From Stentor roeselii (Eukaryota > Ciliophora > Heterotrichea > Heterotrichida > Stentoridae), in the NCBI GenBank assembly GCA_006503475.1, contig RSEH01000134.1:1-64000 (forward strand): DNA of 64,000 bases, given 5' to 3'. Within the stretch, counting starts at the first letter, position 1. Each line of letters begins with the position of its first letter. The notes beneath the pieces are model-generated. The model had not been told where the DNA came from and searched no databases. It saw only the letters and a program-made list of their open reading frames with translations. A program made the position numbers and the translations under genes. Shown here one piece after another: positions 1-10,530 of this stretch.

Positions 1-695
1 AAAGATCCAGAAACTGCAATTGCTGCGTCCTTAGAAATTACTAAGCACAAAACATCCGATTTATGGTGGAGACAGCAAGCTACTTGACTCTTCGTCTGAA
101 TGTCCCAGACCCTCACAGAAGTGTCCAGCGAGCCAGTGACAAGAGTCCGTCCATCACTGGAAATCGCAAGACACTTGAATCCTCCGTTGTGAGTTTGAAG
201 AAATTTATTGTATCTGGATCGCTTCACCTCTACAGGATCATTGATGAAAGAATAGAGCTGTTGAGAATATTCTTGCAAAGCAGTTTGGTTTAAATCATTC
301 AAGTTCAGTTGATTAACGACAATATCTGTGGCAAGTATTAATGTAATTTCCTTAATCTGCGATTTTTGATAAGCTGAAATGGTGATAAGGTCAAGGTAAT
401 ACTTGGTAAGAGTGTTGATTTGTTTGATAACTGAGTTACTGCAGGTTTCAATAGTTTTGATTGTCTCCTTAGTTTCAAGATTAACTTTTTTCTCTAAAAA
501 TTTGAGAGATTGGATCCAATAATGAATTTTGTCATTGAGTATTGATTTTTGGATTGAGTCAAGCTCTTCGAGCAACGGTTCATGCTGATGCTTTGCTTTC
601 TTTGCTAAGTGTTCACCAAGGTGGGCTTTACATACATAAGCATTGGAGCAGTAGCAGATGAAGAAAGCTTGAGTTGAGCAGACTTGACATTTCAT
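1..695 (-). CDS. B-box zinc finger + WD40 repeat protein, 3' end beyond window
   Basis: The minus strand is open from an ATG at 695-693 to the left edge (231 codons), so the C-terminus is missing. The first 40 residues form a B-box-like zinc module: CQVC, CYC, then C-x2-H-x3-H and a closing H-x-H. About 110 residues of helical, probably coiled-coil sequence follow. From about residue 180 WD40 repeats begin, with TGSLDTSVRVWDI as a clear repeat end and a second repeat starting at the edge. B-box plus coiled coil plus beta-propeller is a scaffold or ubiquitin-ligase-like design, but no RING is present, so the function is unknown. A broken relative of the B-box part lies at 2015-2772. Start choice: first ATG, directly before the zinc module, with AT-rich DNA upstream. 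Confidence 0.78.
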   Translation of the reverse strand, partial: MKCQVCSTQAFFICYCSNAYVCKAHLGEHLAKKAKHQHEPLLEELDSIQKSILNDKIHYWIQSLKFLEKKVNLETKETIKTIETCSNSVIKQINTLTKYYLDLITISAYQKSQIKEITLILATDIVVNQLNLNDLNQTALQEYSQQLYSFINDPVEVKRSRYNKFLQTHNGGFKCLAISSDGRTLVTGSLDTSVRVWDIQTKSQVACCLHHKSDVLCLVISKDAAIAVSGS

Positions 696-699
696 TTTA

Positions 700-1360
700 C
701 CATAATTAAAGTTCTAAGATTTAAAATGGAAGAAAAATATGAATAAGAAGTGTTGTCGGGGTTCTTATGCACCCCATTAACTAACCTAGTGTGGTCTTAC
801 AGTCGGTTGATAACTGAGAGAGATGCCCATCCGCATGAGTTAAAGAATTCATGTAAGAAGAGGCTTGAAAGAATCACCTTCAGCCGACCAACCAGCTGTA
901 AATTAGACTTTTACCTCTTTGCTGACTTTCATTTTGCTGGAACCTTGACTCGTGTTTCATCTAGGGCCTTGGTGACTGACTTGAGATTTCTGAGGGTTGT
1001 TTGAGAAGTTTGCCTTTGAAACTTCACACTTCAGAACTTTTTCAATCTTTTTGAAGGATAAATTTTTCAATGAGAAGAACAGCTGGGGTCTGCGACTACT
1101 TCGTGGGCTCTCAATGGCTTCAAGTGTTCTGGCAAGGATGACTGGATGTGGCAGAGAATCACTTCCCAGTTACACTGCCAGATCTCTTGGCTCTTACCTG
1201 GAAGGATTCCATCCAGTTTTTCGCGTTTTAAAGTCGACTAATCAGATGCCTTACCACTCGTCCATATCACAGCTGTTAATGAGACTCCGAGGATTTCGTT
1301 TATTAAAGTCATCAAGTCTGATATTTCGCTTTCGAAGTTTTAGAAAATGATGGACTTAAT
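700..1360. other. Coding-like but broken sequence, identity unresolved
   Basis: This stretch is richer in G+C than real spacers here and has coding-like texture on both strands, but no frame stays open for a convincing protein. On the minus strand short charged segments appear (for example LRNLKSVTKALDETRVKV near 980) between stops in all frames. It could be a decayed gene, perhaps related to the adjacent B-box genes, but I cannot align it to either. Plus-strand frames at 750-1004 and 997-1350 start from non-convincing codons and show no domain. Confidence 0.25.
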
Positions 1361-2014
1361 TTAAATGTATATAATGAAACTCGAGAATCATTTCTTTATT
1401 TTTTTAAGATTCTAAGTATTATGAGCATCTTCGTTGAACTTCAAAAAAATCTAAAAAAATTATTTGAAGTTGGACTGCTATTGAATCAGTAGAATAATCT
1501 TATTTACCTGATAAGAAATGTGATTCGAAATATTTATTATAAGTAAAAAATAAAATAATGACTGGATAAATTTAGAGAATCAGTTTAGCTTTTGGGTCTG
1601 TCAAAACCCAATACTTATCTTAAAAGTACTCTCTTCAATCTTATAAAAAATTTCTAAAGGTTATACCTTAAACCATTTTAAAAAATACATAAAATATACA
1701 CATTTTAAACATATCACTCAAAAAGAAAAATAGTTTATCGATCTAGACCCAAAAACATAAAAAATCAACCTTATCACCCTTCAAAATTAATTTTTATGTT
1801 CATTAGCCTAAAATATGAAATTAAACCAACTATTTAGAGTTAAACCTTCCATCTTACCTTGATTCAAGCACCGCTTGATCCATTTCTTTTAAAATATTAC
1901 AATGAAAATATAGAAGCTACAACCCAAACAGCTTCTTTCAATCAAACTCTAAAAGAAAATCCAATTCCCTCTAAAAAAGCCATAGTTTTCTGTCCAATAA
2001 TCCCTTATAATTAA
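1361..2014. other. AT-rich spacer
   Basis: About 650 bases of AT-rich DNA with frequent stops in all frames. No RNA gene, repeat or domain-bearing frame was recognised. The last 400 bases are rich in A and C and poor in G on the plus strand, the signature seen upstream of plus-strand genes here, which fits a former promoter for the broken B-box gene at 2015. Confidence 0.4.
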
Positions 2015-2772
2015 ATGGATCAGGTTGTTTCCTGTGAGGGCTGCCGAGGCAGTCCGAAAAACAGTTGCTTATGCAACAAGAGCTTAACTTTCTGCGAGTT
2101 CCACATCGAGACGCACCTAAAAGAGCCAGGAAGTCACTCCAAGCGCCCTCTGCTGAACATCGAGAAGCCTTGAGAGGTGAGATGAAGAATGTCTCAGGTG
2201 CTGTGAAACAACTGATAATGACCGAGAAGGAAATGTTCACCGAGGTCTGCAACAAGCTGGTTGAGATCACTGTGAACCTGACTGAGAGACAAGAAGCTTT
2301 GATCAGCATGTCAAACAACTACCCTGCAAACGAGCTCAACATCGATTCAATCCGATAACTCGGCGACTTCAGTCTCAAGTTCAAGAAGCCGGAAGACTTT
2401 AAGAAGATGATTGACCAGCACTTCTCCCAGGAAGACGCCACTGTTGACTTCGCACTTTTCAATGCAGAGTTTCAGAATATCATGAGTCATCTTCAGCAGA
2501 GCAATAAACTTCTGAATAATGTCAGAAGTCAAACTGATCTTGACAAGGCGAATAGGCAAGAGGTCTTGAATAGGATTCAGAGGATTGAAGAATCTGCGCA
2601 ACAGACTTCGGCTGAATATGATAGTCGAGTAAAATGATTGAAGACAATTTTAGGAGAGGAGAAGAACTTCTGACAACTAGAACTAAAAACGAAAAAGGTC
2701 AGGACTCGTGTAAGAGATCTTGAATATAAACTAGAAAATCAGGGACAAGTTCTGGAAGAAGTCAGAAACTAG
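2015..2772 (+). pseudogene. Broken B-box / coiled-coil gene
   Basis: An ATG at 2015 opens a 53-residue frame with a clear B-box-like module: CEGC, then CLC, then C-x2-H-x3-H and a later H. That frame ends at a TGA near 2171. The reading then continues in another frame (through 2083-2358) as charged helical, coiled-coil-like sequence. It passes an in-frame TAA at 2356-2358 and two in-frame TGA codons (2635-2637 and about 2671) before a TAG at 2770-2772. No 15-16 nt GT...AG intron that would fix the frame change was found. The zinc module resembles that of the gene at 1-695 and WD40 repeats are absent, so this is best read as a dead paralogue. Alternative: two short genes, which I think less likely. 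Confidence 0.55.
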
Positions 2773-3057
2773 CTCAATATTATTATCTTTAATATTTAAT
2801 TGCATTTAATATCAACACTTCATAATCTTGTACAATTTAGATAATGTACTGAGTCAAGCCATCCCGTCAATTCGAGAATTTTTTTTCACATCAATTCCAT
2901 TTGAAAACTCTGTAAATCCCTCGAAGGACCTTTTAAGATTTCATATATATAATTATTCAATCTTCATAGATTGAAGTACCAATCACTTCTTTTCTGATCG
3001 AAATTTTATATTTTATAAGTTAATTGAGATTGATGGATTTTAAGTACTAATTATTAT
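2773..3057. other. AT-rich spacer
   Basis: Short AT-rich region between the broken B-box gene and the convergent small gene at 3058. Nothing recognisable. Confidence 0.4.
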
Positions 3058-3483
3058 TCAAGATTTTTTTTTTAACTTTTTTAGCTCTCTTACCAAGTAA
3101 GTATAAATGAGGAGAGAATTTGGTCCCAATTTCTTAAAGATCAAATAAATAAAGGTCCATTCCTTAAAAACCTTTTTCATTTGAAAAATGTTGTCGGAGT
3201 TCATATATCCGCATCTTAGGAGATATTGGGTCGCTTTTACAATATCGTCCATCATATCATAATCACTCAATTTGCAGTTCACTTTGCTCATCAACTTTAC
3301 TATTGATTTAGATCGATTCATGGGTGAAGCTTCTATCAAAGCTTGATTGATAATAACCTCATTCTGATGGATTATATGAGCTTCTCGGCTGATTTCATAA
3401 TTTTTTTCTTCCTCCGGTTTCGATTTTTTCTGATTCTTTAGCTTGAGCTTCGGATTCTTGTTTATGGGTATATCTTCTGACAT
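3058..3483 (-). CDS. Small basic protein of unknown function
   Basis: 141 codons from ATG (3483-3481). The first 30 residues are Lys/Glu-rich and probably disordered; residues about 45-130 look helical. No signal peptide, membrane helix or known motif was recognised. It ends in TGA, with a TAA six codons further, so the true end depends on whether TGA is a stop here. The 600-nt spacer upstream gives room for its own promoter. It could be a real lineage-specific gene or a surviving frame in a decaying region; helical periodicity and the ATG start favour a gene. Confidence 0.5.
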   Translation of the reverse strand: MSEDIPINKNPKLKLKNQKKSKPEEEKNYEISREAHIIHQNEVIINQALIEASPMNRSKSIVKLMSKVNCKLSDYDMMDDIVKATQYLLRCGYMNSDNIFQMKKVFKEWTFIYLIFKKLGPNSLLIYTYLVRELKKLKKKS

Positions 3484-4118
3484 TTATATAAGATACATTA
3501 ACAAGATAGGATTAATTAATGAAGAAATTACTCAAAAATTTAGGGTAATTTGAATAATACAAACGAAAACTACTCTTGATATTATGTAGACTTTGAAGAA
3601 GCCTTATAAGGTTGAGAAAATTTTTTTACTTATTTTGAATAATTGTAAATTTTACTTGTTTCTCCTTTCTAACCTATAAAGGTAAGATTATCCTAGTCCA
3701 AATGGTCGATTATCATGTGAATAAAAAGAATTGGGACTTAGAAGGCTATATATTCATGATTAAGATACAAGATCTTAATTATGGCGTAAATTCCTTCAAA
3801 AGGTCTGAAGCCTCCAGAAGTCTCTCCATTCGAGTCAAATTAAATAAATTCTTCTCTATTTTTTAGTTAACAATAATTCCATTGAGTTTATTCGAGAGTT
3901 CCAAGATAGTTGGACATCTTAACAATCTCACTTTTCCATCTTATGACCCAAAACCTGAACCCATCAAGTTCCAGAACTAAAATCACTTCAGGACTGATCG
4001 AAGTGGGTTTGCATCTGTCCACCCGTAAAATCATCAGCTGGTTACTTAGGATGTCTTATTGGCTTTAAGTTTTATTATCTTAAACATTCCTCAAATAATA
4101 ACTATCTAATAAATTAAA
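3484..4118. other. Spacer with possible gene remnant at 3770-4060
   Basis: No intact gene. Between about 3770 and 4060 the plus strand has higher G+C, and one frame stays protein-like (for example GHLNNLTFPSYDPKPEPIKF) but is cut by several stops. It may be a decayed gene; no family was recognised. Confidence 0.3.
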
Positions 4119-5174
4119 CTATCCTTTTAACTGCTTATTCCCAATGAATTTATCAAAGTTCACTTCCCTTCCCTTCCTGATAAATTCAAACAATTTTTCA
4201 AATAAGGCACCCTTAATATCCATCTGATAATTCGACTTCCATATTTCAAGATCATAATATTTCGGATCTTTGACCTTCAAGTCCATCAAATTAACATCCA
4301 AATTTTCAAAACTTTGAATAGCGTGCAAATTAGTGCAAAAGTTTTTAAGAAATTCAACAACTTTCTGCTTGTGCTCTTTTCTAAATAAAATCAATGCATT
4401 TTCAAACAAGACCCTATAAGTAACCCTATTAACCCCATCATTACTCCACCAGGCAACATTGACCAAATCAGAATTAATTCCATAATTCCTTAAAATATCA
4501 GTCTTATTAATCAAGTCAAACTTTTTCTTCCTCAAACAATCCTTGCATAGAGTCTTTTTCAGTAAAGGACATCGATTAAAAGTTTGATCAGAAGGTTTCT
4601 TCTTGCATTCTAAGCAATTATTAAAAAAACAAGTCACATAAGCTGTTTTTAACTCATTTCCACTTAAGTCTTGTTTAGTTACGTTGAAATCTCGAAATAG
4701 CAAAAATTCCCAAAGTTCTTTTTCCCAAGTTAGCATGTAAAAATTTTTATTTACCTTTGATAATGATGTAACTATCTCAGAAGCTTCAAAAAACTTGAAA
4801 ACTTCTAATAAAGATCTTCGGTTTTTTATTTGGACTTGAAATTTCTGTTGATTTGGAAGATCGGGACAGAATGGGATTTGGTCTAAAGGGAAATAATTCG
4901 CATTCCAAGAAGAGAGCCAGTCGTAGAAGATGAACTTTGACTCTTTGTCTAGTTCAAGCATGATATCATTCTTTGATATGAATTGTTTGAACTTTGGACC
5001 GTAGCAATTTAAATGGAAATAATCGGATTTTACCATGACTTTGTGGTGAACTATGCGGATTTCACCTTTTTTTAACTTTTTTTGGCATATTTCGCATTCG
5101 GTTTGATTTGATTTGGAGTTTTCTACAGTAAACTTGATCCTGAACATTCTTCTTGAATAGTAATGGCTTTGCAT
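4119..5174 (-). CDS. F-box protein with PARP-type zinc finger
   Basis: 351 codons from ATG (5174-5172) to TAG. An N-terminal zinc finger has C27-x2-C30, the phrase KKGEIRI, then H54-x2-C57, the layout of PARP-type (nick-sensor) zinc fingers. Residues about 120-165 look like an F-box (LLEVFKFFEASEIVTSL followed by a Trp/Leu-rich helix). A second Cys cluster (C182, C187, C190, C202, C210, C213) may bind another zinc. The C-terminal 130 residues are alpha/beta-like and unassigned. An F-box would suggest substrate recognition for an SCF ubiquitin ligase; that is inference. A collinear paralogue at 12047-13078 keeps the same zinc ligands but is broken, so the family exists in more than one copy. 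The combination is unfamiliar to me. Confidence 0.7.
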   Translation of the reverse strand: MQSHYYSRRMFRIKFTVENSKSNQTECEICQKKLKKGEIRIVHHKVMVKSDYFHLNCYGPKFKQFISKNDIMLELDKESKFIFYDWLSSWNANYFPLDQIPFCPDLPNQQKFQVQIKNRRSLLEVFKFFEASEIVTSLSKVNKNFYMLTWEKELWEFLLFRDFNVTKQDLSGNELKTAYVTCFFNNCLECKKKPSDQTFNRCPLLKKTLCKDCLRKKKFDLINKTDILRNYGINSDLVNVAWWSNDGVNRVTYRVLFENALILFRKEHKQKVVEFLKNFCTNLHAIQSFENLDVNLMDLKVKDPKYYDLEIWKSNYQMDIKGALFEKLFEFIRKGREVNFDKFIGNKQLKG

Positions 5175-5697
5175 ATTTATTATGTATTTTTTAGATATAA
5201 GTTAAAAAATTTCAAAGATATCCTCTTTATGGTGTATTCAATTCTAACTTTTATTTGTGAATGCTAATGATGATTTGATAGCAGTTGGCTTAAATGTGTT
5301 TCATTTTTAATCTGTATTTAGGTAAAGATTCATAAGCGTCTTTTATACATTTAAGATAGTTTAGTGATTTATTAATTTTAAGGTAATGAACTACTGAGAG
5401 TTTTAAAGGAAATTTATTATAAGTGAATTACATAAGTTTACTTAGCACTAGAATAAAGAAATTAGAATAAATATAAATTTAAGATAGCTTATAGTGATAT
5501 TGTTAATTGTGCTAAAATAATGGTAATTTAAAGACATAAAATGTAGGACAATTGTTGATATAATTGACATGGAACATATAAAATTGGTTTATTATTTTTT
5601 GGAGTAAAATTTGGATAATTGTTTATATATATAGATGAAAATAATAATTTTTGTATCATTCAAATTCACAACTAGTGAAAAGAAAATAATCATTAAT
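5175..5697. other. AT-rich spacer between two minus-strand genes
   Basis: About 520 bases, very AT-rich, with stops in all frames. It should hold the promoter of the F-box gene and the 3' flank of the receptor gene. No motif recognised. Confidence 0.4.
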
Positions 5698-8600
5698 CTA
5701 TTTTAACTCATGCGTCAAACGGATATCAGTTTCTGAAGGCCTTACTTTAGAAATATCAGTCTGTTGTACAGTCTGAATATCACTATCAGAAGTTCTTACC
5801 TGATATTTCTTTTCGCTCCGATCTCTGAAGAATTGAAACTTGAAAAGTTCCTCAATTTTATTTTCAGATTCACTATTCATAAATTCAGGACAAGATTTAT
5901 AAAAAATACCTCCAGCAGTAAAAACTAAGCCAAACCCAGTTATTTGAATAATAAATGAAACCTTTATATTAACATCAAATTTTTCAAAAACAAGTGAAGT
6001 GATGATACCCCAGGCAGCTAAAGCTAAGCAAGCAATGCTTAAAATTTTAGATCTTTTGTAGTTGTAAGGGTCAAACAAGAAAATCAATCCAATCAGAAAA
6101 ATAACTAGAAAGAAACTGAGGAGAACCTGAATAAACTCGTGGTTTTCTTTTAGAACCTTGCTCAATGAAACAAAAGCCACTTCCCAAAGACTTAAAATGC
6201 AAAGGAACTTGTGAGAAGTACTCAAATTATGAGTAAACTGAAATTTTTCCCACAAAGGTCTGCAGATAGTACAGAAGAAAACATATTGAGAAATTAAAAT
6301 ACTAGAAATCACTGAAAATACCAAATGATTATCTTGATAGCATTGAATTCTGCAGTCAAATTTAAAAAAACTATCTTCAAAACTGCTACTTTTTGATTTC
6401 AAACATTGGAAAAAGTCTAATAATTCCGAAAAAACAGTTAAAAACAAAAGATGGCCAAATAAACCGATGAAGATCTGTAAATAGTTAATCATTGCCTCAC
6501 ACTTTATCCCTTTAAGCACAGCAGCACAAAAAATGCTCCAGAGTAAAACCAAGACTAACAAAACCCCATAAGTAAAATAATAGCTTTCTTGTTCGATTTG
6601 ATACACAGAACTTAACTGCAAAGACAACATCCTGAAGCCCTTGCCATACATCATTTCAAACCTCCGATAAAATCCTCCAATTCCTAAAATCTGAAAAGCC
6701 TGCAAGAAAAAAAAAGACATGTAAATCATATCAGCCAACGTAGTTGTGACCTTCTCCTTTAAAGCGGTGGTGTCTTTAAGACCACTTTTGCAAGAAATGA
6801 CTCCAGCAACAGCAGCGAAACAAAAATACACACAACACAAGCTGATCAAAATAATAAATCCCAATCTCGAGTCCTTCACAGTGTCAGGATCGATACCGCA
6901 AGGATACTTTTCCAAGAAATTCGACGGAATCCCATCAGTCTCGAAGTTCCAGTGATACTCCCCAACAGTTGTCACGATTTTCTGTGCAAACTTATCTACA
7001 ACCGCGATAGGTTCGAAAAAAAACTCAGAAGTCGCATTTTCAGTTAGATTCCTCCTGATCTGTTCGAAGCTGAACTTTGAATAACCTCTACTGTTTGAGT
7101 CAGAAGCGAAGAAAACAAGACCAGTGCAACCTTTGAACTTAATAGTCCTCATAACGTTCATTAAACTATGAACGTTTTCATAGTCAGTTCCTTTTGACAA
7201 CATATAATTAATGCTTTCTTTGAAGACTAACATCGAGTCATAGGTCATGCATTTGTAAGTAGGATTACTGAACTGTTTTTTAAGAGAACTTCCGAAATCA
7301 CCTTGCCATTCAGAAAATTTGTAAGTAATCGACCCTTCAATTATTTCATATCTCTTTGCGAGACTTTCAGCTGGAGCACTATCTTTAGCCAGGTATTGAA
7401 GTATTGTGCTTAATGTTATTGTTATGATGTCACCTCGGCGTAGTCCTGCATCATAGAGACCCTCCCAGATCAGGCCTTGGTTCCAAGCAATTATGTAATA
7501 AATTCGGCATTTCTTGCTTTTTGCATGATCGAAGTAATCTTTGTATTGAGTAAAGTTTTCTCGGGTGTACCTCCAGGGCAGTATTCGGTATTTCTCGTCA
7601 TTCACGATATTTATTCCTATAATTTTAGAGTACTTTAAAGTTCTCTCGTAGATTGAAAGGGAGACTGAATCGTCTGTTGCTAGAAGCACCACGCTTTTCC
7701 AATTCATTGATTTCTGGTAGAGTAAACCTGTTGAAAAGAAATCTTCTGTACTTACTGTCAACTTTAGAAACTCTGGGAAAGATGTTTTGTTTTCAAGGCG
7801 ATCGCTTGAAGCGATCGCAGATATTTGAGGAAGGAACTGGTTGAAACTTTGAAAGACTTCTAAGGTCCCGACTGAGAGTTCGTCCCAAAGAGGGGCTAAG
7901 TACAGCAGACCCATCTTATCTTTGATTTTGGAATAACAGGCTTGTGTCGCATTTGGAAGGTAAAAGTAAATTCCGCAGTCAGTCGGAAAGAACTCAATTT
8001 TAAAATTTTTTATATCATTATTTTGGTTAATATGAGAAGCCGCTACTACGGCTCCTTGGTAGATATCAGCCATATAGCTAGTCTGATATTGATTCATAAT
8101 TTCATTAGTTCCATTTGCGATCGAAACTATAAGAACTGAGTTTTCAAGAGCATTTATCGAAGTAGTTCCACCAGGAAAAAAAATAGTTTTTGCTAATTTA
8201 ATTTCACCACTTTCTATTTTCCCGACAAATAAAGGTACATCATTATGAAAGTTTAACAAAGAATAAGAATCATTCTCTCGGATCAGTCGATTACTCAAAA
8301 CTATTTCAATAGAAGTTATTTCATGAGCAGAGAAAGATTTCACAAATTCCAAACCTTTTTCTGCTAAACTCAAAGCACCTTCAGTGATAACATCAGAAGA
8401 GCAGCGACATGAAACTATCAGATATCTTCCAATACCCAAAAAGTTAACCTCTTTCAAAGCACGTTGAAAAACAACACAAGATTCTGTCTTATCAACTAAA
8501 AGCAGTCTTTGAACTCCAGATATTTTTACAAACTTTCTGATAAGAATGACAGCATTTTCTAAAGTTATATCAGAGGCGTATTTTATCAAAGAAAAAATTT

Positions 8601-9051
8601 TTGCATCATTTTTACTGTGAATTTCTTCAGCAATTTTTAAAGATTCCTCAGAATTCGATGAAGCGATGATGAAGGTTTTCCATCTGAAGAACTCTAGCAT
8701 CTGATGTAAAGCTTCAACTTCTGACTCTAAGGTTAAATGGCTGTGAATACGATTACTTGAAAAGTCTCCTTGTATTGGTTTTAGCGGAGTTATGTAGGGA
8801 ATTGAAAGTTCATCCGAAATTGAATCAAGAAGTGGGTAATTAAAAGGCTTGTATGTCAAGTCTATTAAGCATTCGAATCTGCTTTGCCGGAATAATTCCA
8901 ATATTTTTGACTTGTTTTCCAATTCGAATAAGTTTAAACTGCTTGGCAGCTCAGAAGATTCTAGAACAGTGAAAGTAGATGGGCTTGAGAGAGATAAGCA
9001 GTCTGATAGGGAATAGGAGCTGCTGATATTTAGTAAAAGTAGGATGAACAT
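5698..9051 (-). CDS. Large receptor-like protein: tandem ANF-type ligand-binding folds plus multi-pass membrane domain
   Basis: 1117 codons from ATG (9051-9049) to TAG. It opens with a signal peptide (MFILLLLNISSS). Residues about 25-290 and 310-690 look like two successive periplasmic-binding/ANF-receptor type domains: alternating beta/alpha segments, and phrases such as DIYQGAVVAASHIN and WKSVVLLATDDS typical of ligand-binding regions of class C GPCRs and receptor cyclases. From about residue 730 to 1055 there are eight to nine hydrophobic helices, then a short charged tail ending RLTHELK. No kinase or cyclase follows. Class C GPCRs have seven helices, so this may be a GABA-B-receptor-like protein with extra segments or a separate ciliate receptor class. 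Plasma membrane sensing is inferred. Confidence 0.7.
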   Translation of the reverse strand: MFILLLLNISSSYSLSDCLSLSSPSTFTVLESSELPSSLNLFELENKSKILELFRQSRFECLIDLTYKPFNYPLLDSISDELSIPYITPLKPIQGDFSSNRIHSHLTLESEVEALHQMLEFFRWKTFIIASSNSEESLKIAEEIHSKNDAKIFSLIKYASDITLENAVILIRKFVKISGVQRLLLVDKTESCVVFQRALKEVNFLGIGRYLIVSCRCSSDVITEGALSLAEKGLEFVKSFSAHEITSIEIVLSNRLIRENDSYSLLNFHNDVPLFVGKIESGEIKLAKTIFFPGGTTSINALENSVLIVSIANGTNEIMNQYQTSYMADIYQGAVVAASHINQNNDIKNFKIEFFPTDCGIYFYLPNATQACYSKIKDKMGLLYLAPLWDELSVGTLEVFQSFNQFLPQISAIASSDRLENKTSFPEFLKLTVSTEDFFSTGLLYQKSMNWKSVVLLATDDSVSLSIYERTLKYSKIIGINIVNDEKYRILPWRYTRENFTQYKDYFDHAKSKKCRIYYIIAWNQGLIWEGLYDAGLRRGDIITITLSTILQYLAKDSAPAESLAKRYEIIEGSITYKFSEWQGDFGSSLKKQFSNPTYKCMTYDSMLVFKESINYMLSKGTDYENVHSLMNVMRTIKFKGCTGLVFFASDSNSRGYSKFSFEQIRRNLTENATSEFFFEPIAVVDKFAQKIVTTVGEYHWNFETDGIPSNFLEKYPCGIDPDTVKDSRLGFIILISLCCVYFCFAAVAGVISCKSGLKDTTALKEKVTTTLADMIYMSFFFLQAFQILGIGGFYRRFEMMYGKGFRMLSLQLSSVYQIEQESYYFTYGVLLVLVLLWSIFCAAVLKGIKCEAMINYLQIFIGLFGHLLFLTVFSELLDFFQCLKSKSSSFEDSFFKFDCRIQCYQDNHLVFSVISSILISQYVFFCTICRPLWEKFQFTHNLSTSHKFLCILSLWEVAFVSLSKVLKENHEFIQVLLSFFLVIFLIGLIFLFDPYNYKRSKILSIACLALAAWGIITSLVFEKFDVNIKVSFIIQITGFGLVFTAGGIFYKSCPEFMNSESENKIEELFKFQFFRDRSEKKYQVRTSDSDIQTVQQTDISKVRPSETDIRLTHELK
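7798..7818. repeat. GC-rich perfect inverted repeat inside the receptor gene
   Basis: GCGATCGCT, TGA, AGCGATCGC: 9-bp perfectly complementary arms, 3-nt spacer, in coding sequence for AIASSDRL. Same arm length as the hairpin at 33908. Confidence 0.9.
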
Positions 9052-9538
9052 TTAGATTATATGGTAAATAATTTGCTGTTTTAAAGATGAACAATACAAT
9101 TATGCAATTTAAGAATAATTGAAGTTTGTAAGATAGATGAACTAGCAGTGAAGTTTTGGTATCCTATTCATTTTTTTATCTTCATTTTGTTAGTTTATAT
9201 TCAATGACTAGAGATAATTTTCAGAAGTAATATCTTGCATTTATAAACAGTAAGCAACATCTTTTGAATACTCAGAATTTGACTCAAACTTAGTGTATAT
9301 TCTTGTGAATCATAAAAAAATAATAAGTTTATTAGTTTCAAATTCCAAACAAAATTATAGATTTAGTTGATAATACTCTATGAGGTTTAATGTCAATAGA
9401 TTTTGATCAAAAGTATCATCTAGTAAATTATTATTGAAAAATGGTTTTTAAGATAAAAAAGTATTTGCTCTAGCTATCTGTAAAACCATGAAACACAAAT
9501 AATGTCTTCAACTCTCTTATTATAAAAATATATCTTAT

Positions 9539-10530
9539 ATGGAAATTTACGAAATTAACAACTGGGGACTATATCTCAGTAAAATGGGAGATATTAAATT
9601 TCTCGACCAACAACTAACCCGCAAAAGCCTAGAAACAAAAAGCTTATAAACAAATACTTAATCTTCATAGTTCTTATAATGCTCAATGAAAACATCTACA
9701 ACTTAGGAGAAGAAACTCTAAATGACTTTAAGTACAAGCAAATGCAATCAGAACTATGGAAAAATATTTGAGAATTCAGAATAACTTGCAAAGAAAGAAT
9801 TTATTCCACTCAAACTACCTGAAAGACAAGAAAATCATTAATACTCTCTTGAAAATTGAAGAGAAAGAAAATATCAAATCTTATCATAGGTAATAAAGAA
9901 TCATAATCACGTATAGAACAGTAGCTAAACTGATGAAAAAGTGCAAGAAAGGCTGATATTCAAAGAAATTCTAATGAAAAGTAAAAAAAGTCTTACCCAA
10001 GAAAAAATTAGTGACATTCACTTTCTAAACCTTGGAAGCAGGACGTGCAACTCGATGAAAACAACGAGGGTATTAAGATAAAGAAAAGTAAGAAGAGTCT
10101 CTTTAAAATATATATTTGTCTCATGTTTCTTCTCAAATTTTTGAAAAATCCTGAAAATCGATATGTGGGTGCAAAAAAGCATTGAATATCAAGGAATAGA
10201 GCCTACAGGCAAGGAAAGCTGCCTAGAAAGGATCGAAGAAAAAAACATGAAGCTGGTCTGAAACTACCAGATTTATGACAAACTGGAGTCTTAAGAAACT
10301 GAAAGAAGAACAGATCAAAACTTTCCATAATATTCAAGAAAGGTTTTGGAAGGTGTAAGGCTGACCTGCTAAGAGAGGTTCAGGAAAAGGTCCAGCTGAT
10401 TTACTACTGTCTGGGAGTGCCAGAAGATACTTTAATGGATCATTTAAACAAATTTATTACAGCTCCTATCATTGAATAAGTAGCTCAATATCTCCGGGAC
10501 CGCAACTTACCCCAGAGTTCAAAAGAGAGC
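9539..10530 (+). pseudogene. Probable remnant of a protein-coding gene, family unknown
   Basis: Between AT-rich flanks this kilobase has coding-like composition on the plus strand. An ATG at 9539 opens about 36 codons (MEIYEINNWGLYLSKMGD...). Later short frames read as helical protein, for example around 9810-9890 and 10360-10480 (ADLLREVQEKVQLIYYCLG), but stops interrupt every frame. It is consistent with an old decayed gene; no domain can be named. Confidence 0.35.

Noticed and set aside
63-293. Plus-strand 76-codon frame
   Set aside because: It is antisense to the B-box/WD40 gene, which has a clear zinc module and WD40 repeats on the other strand.
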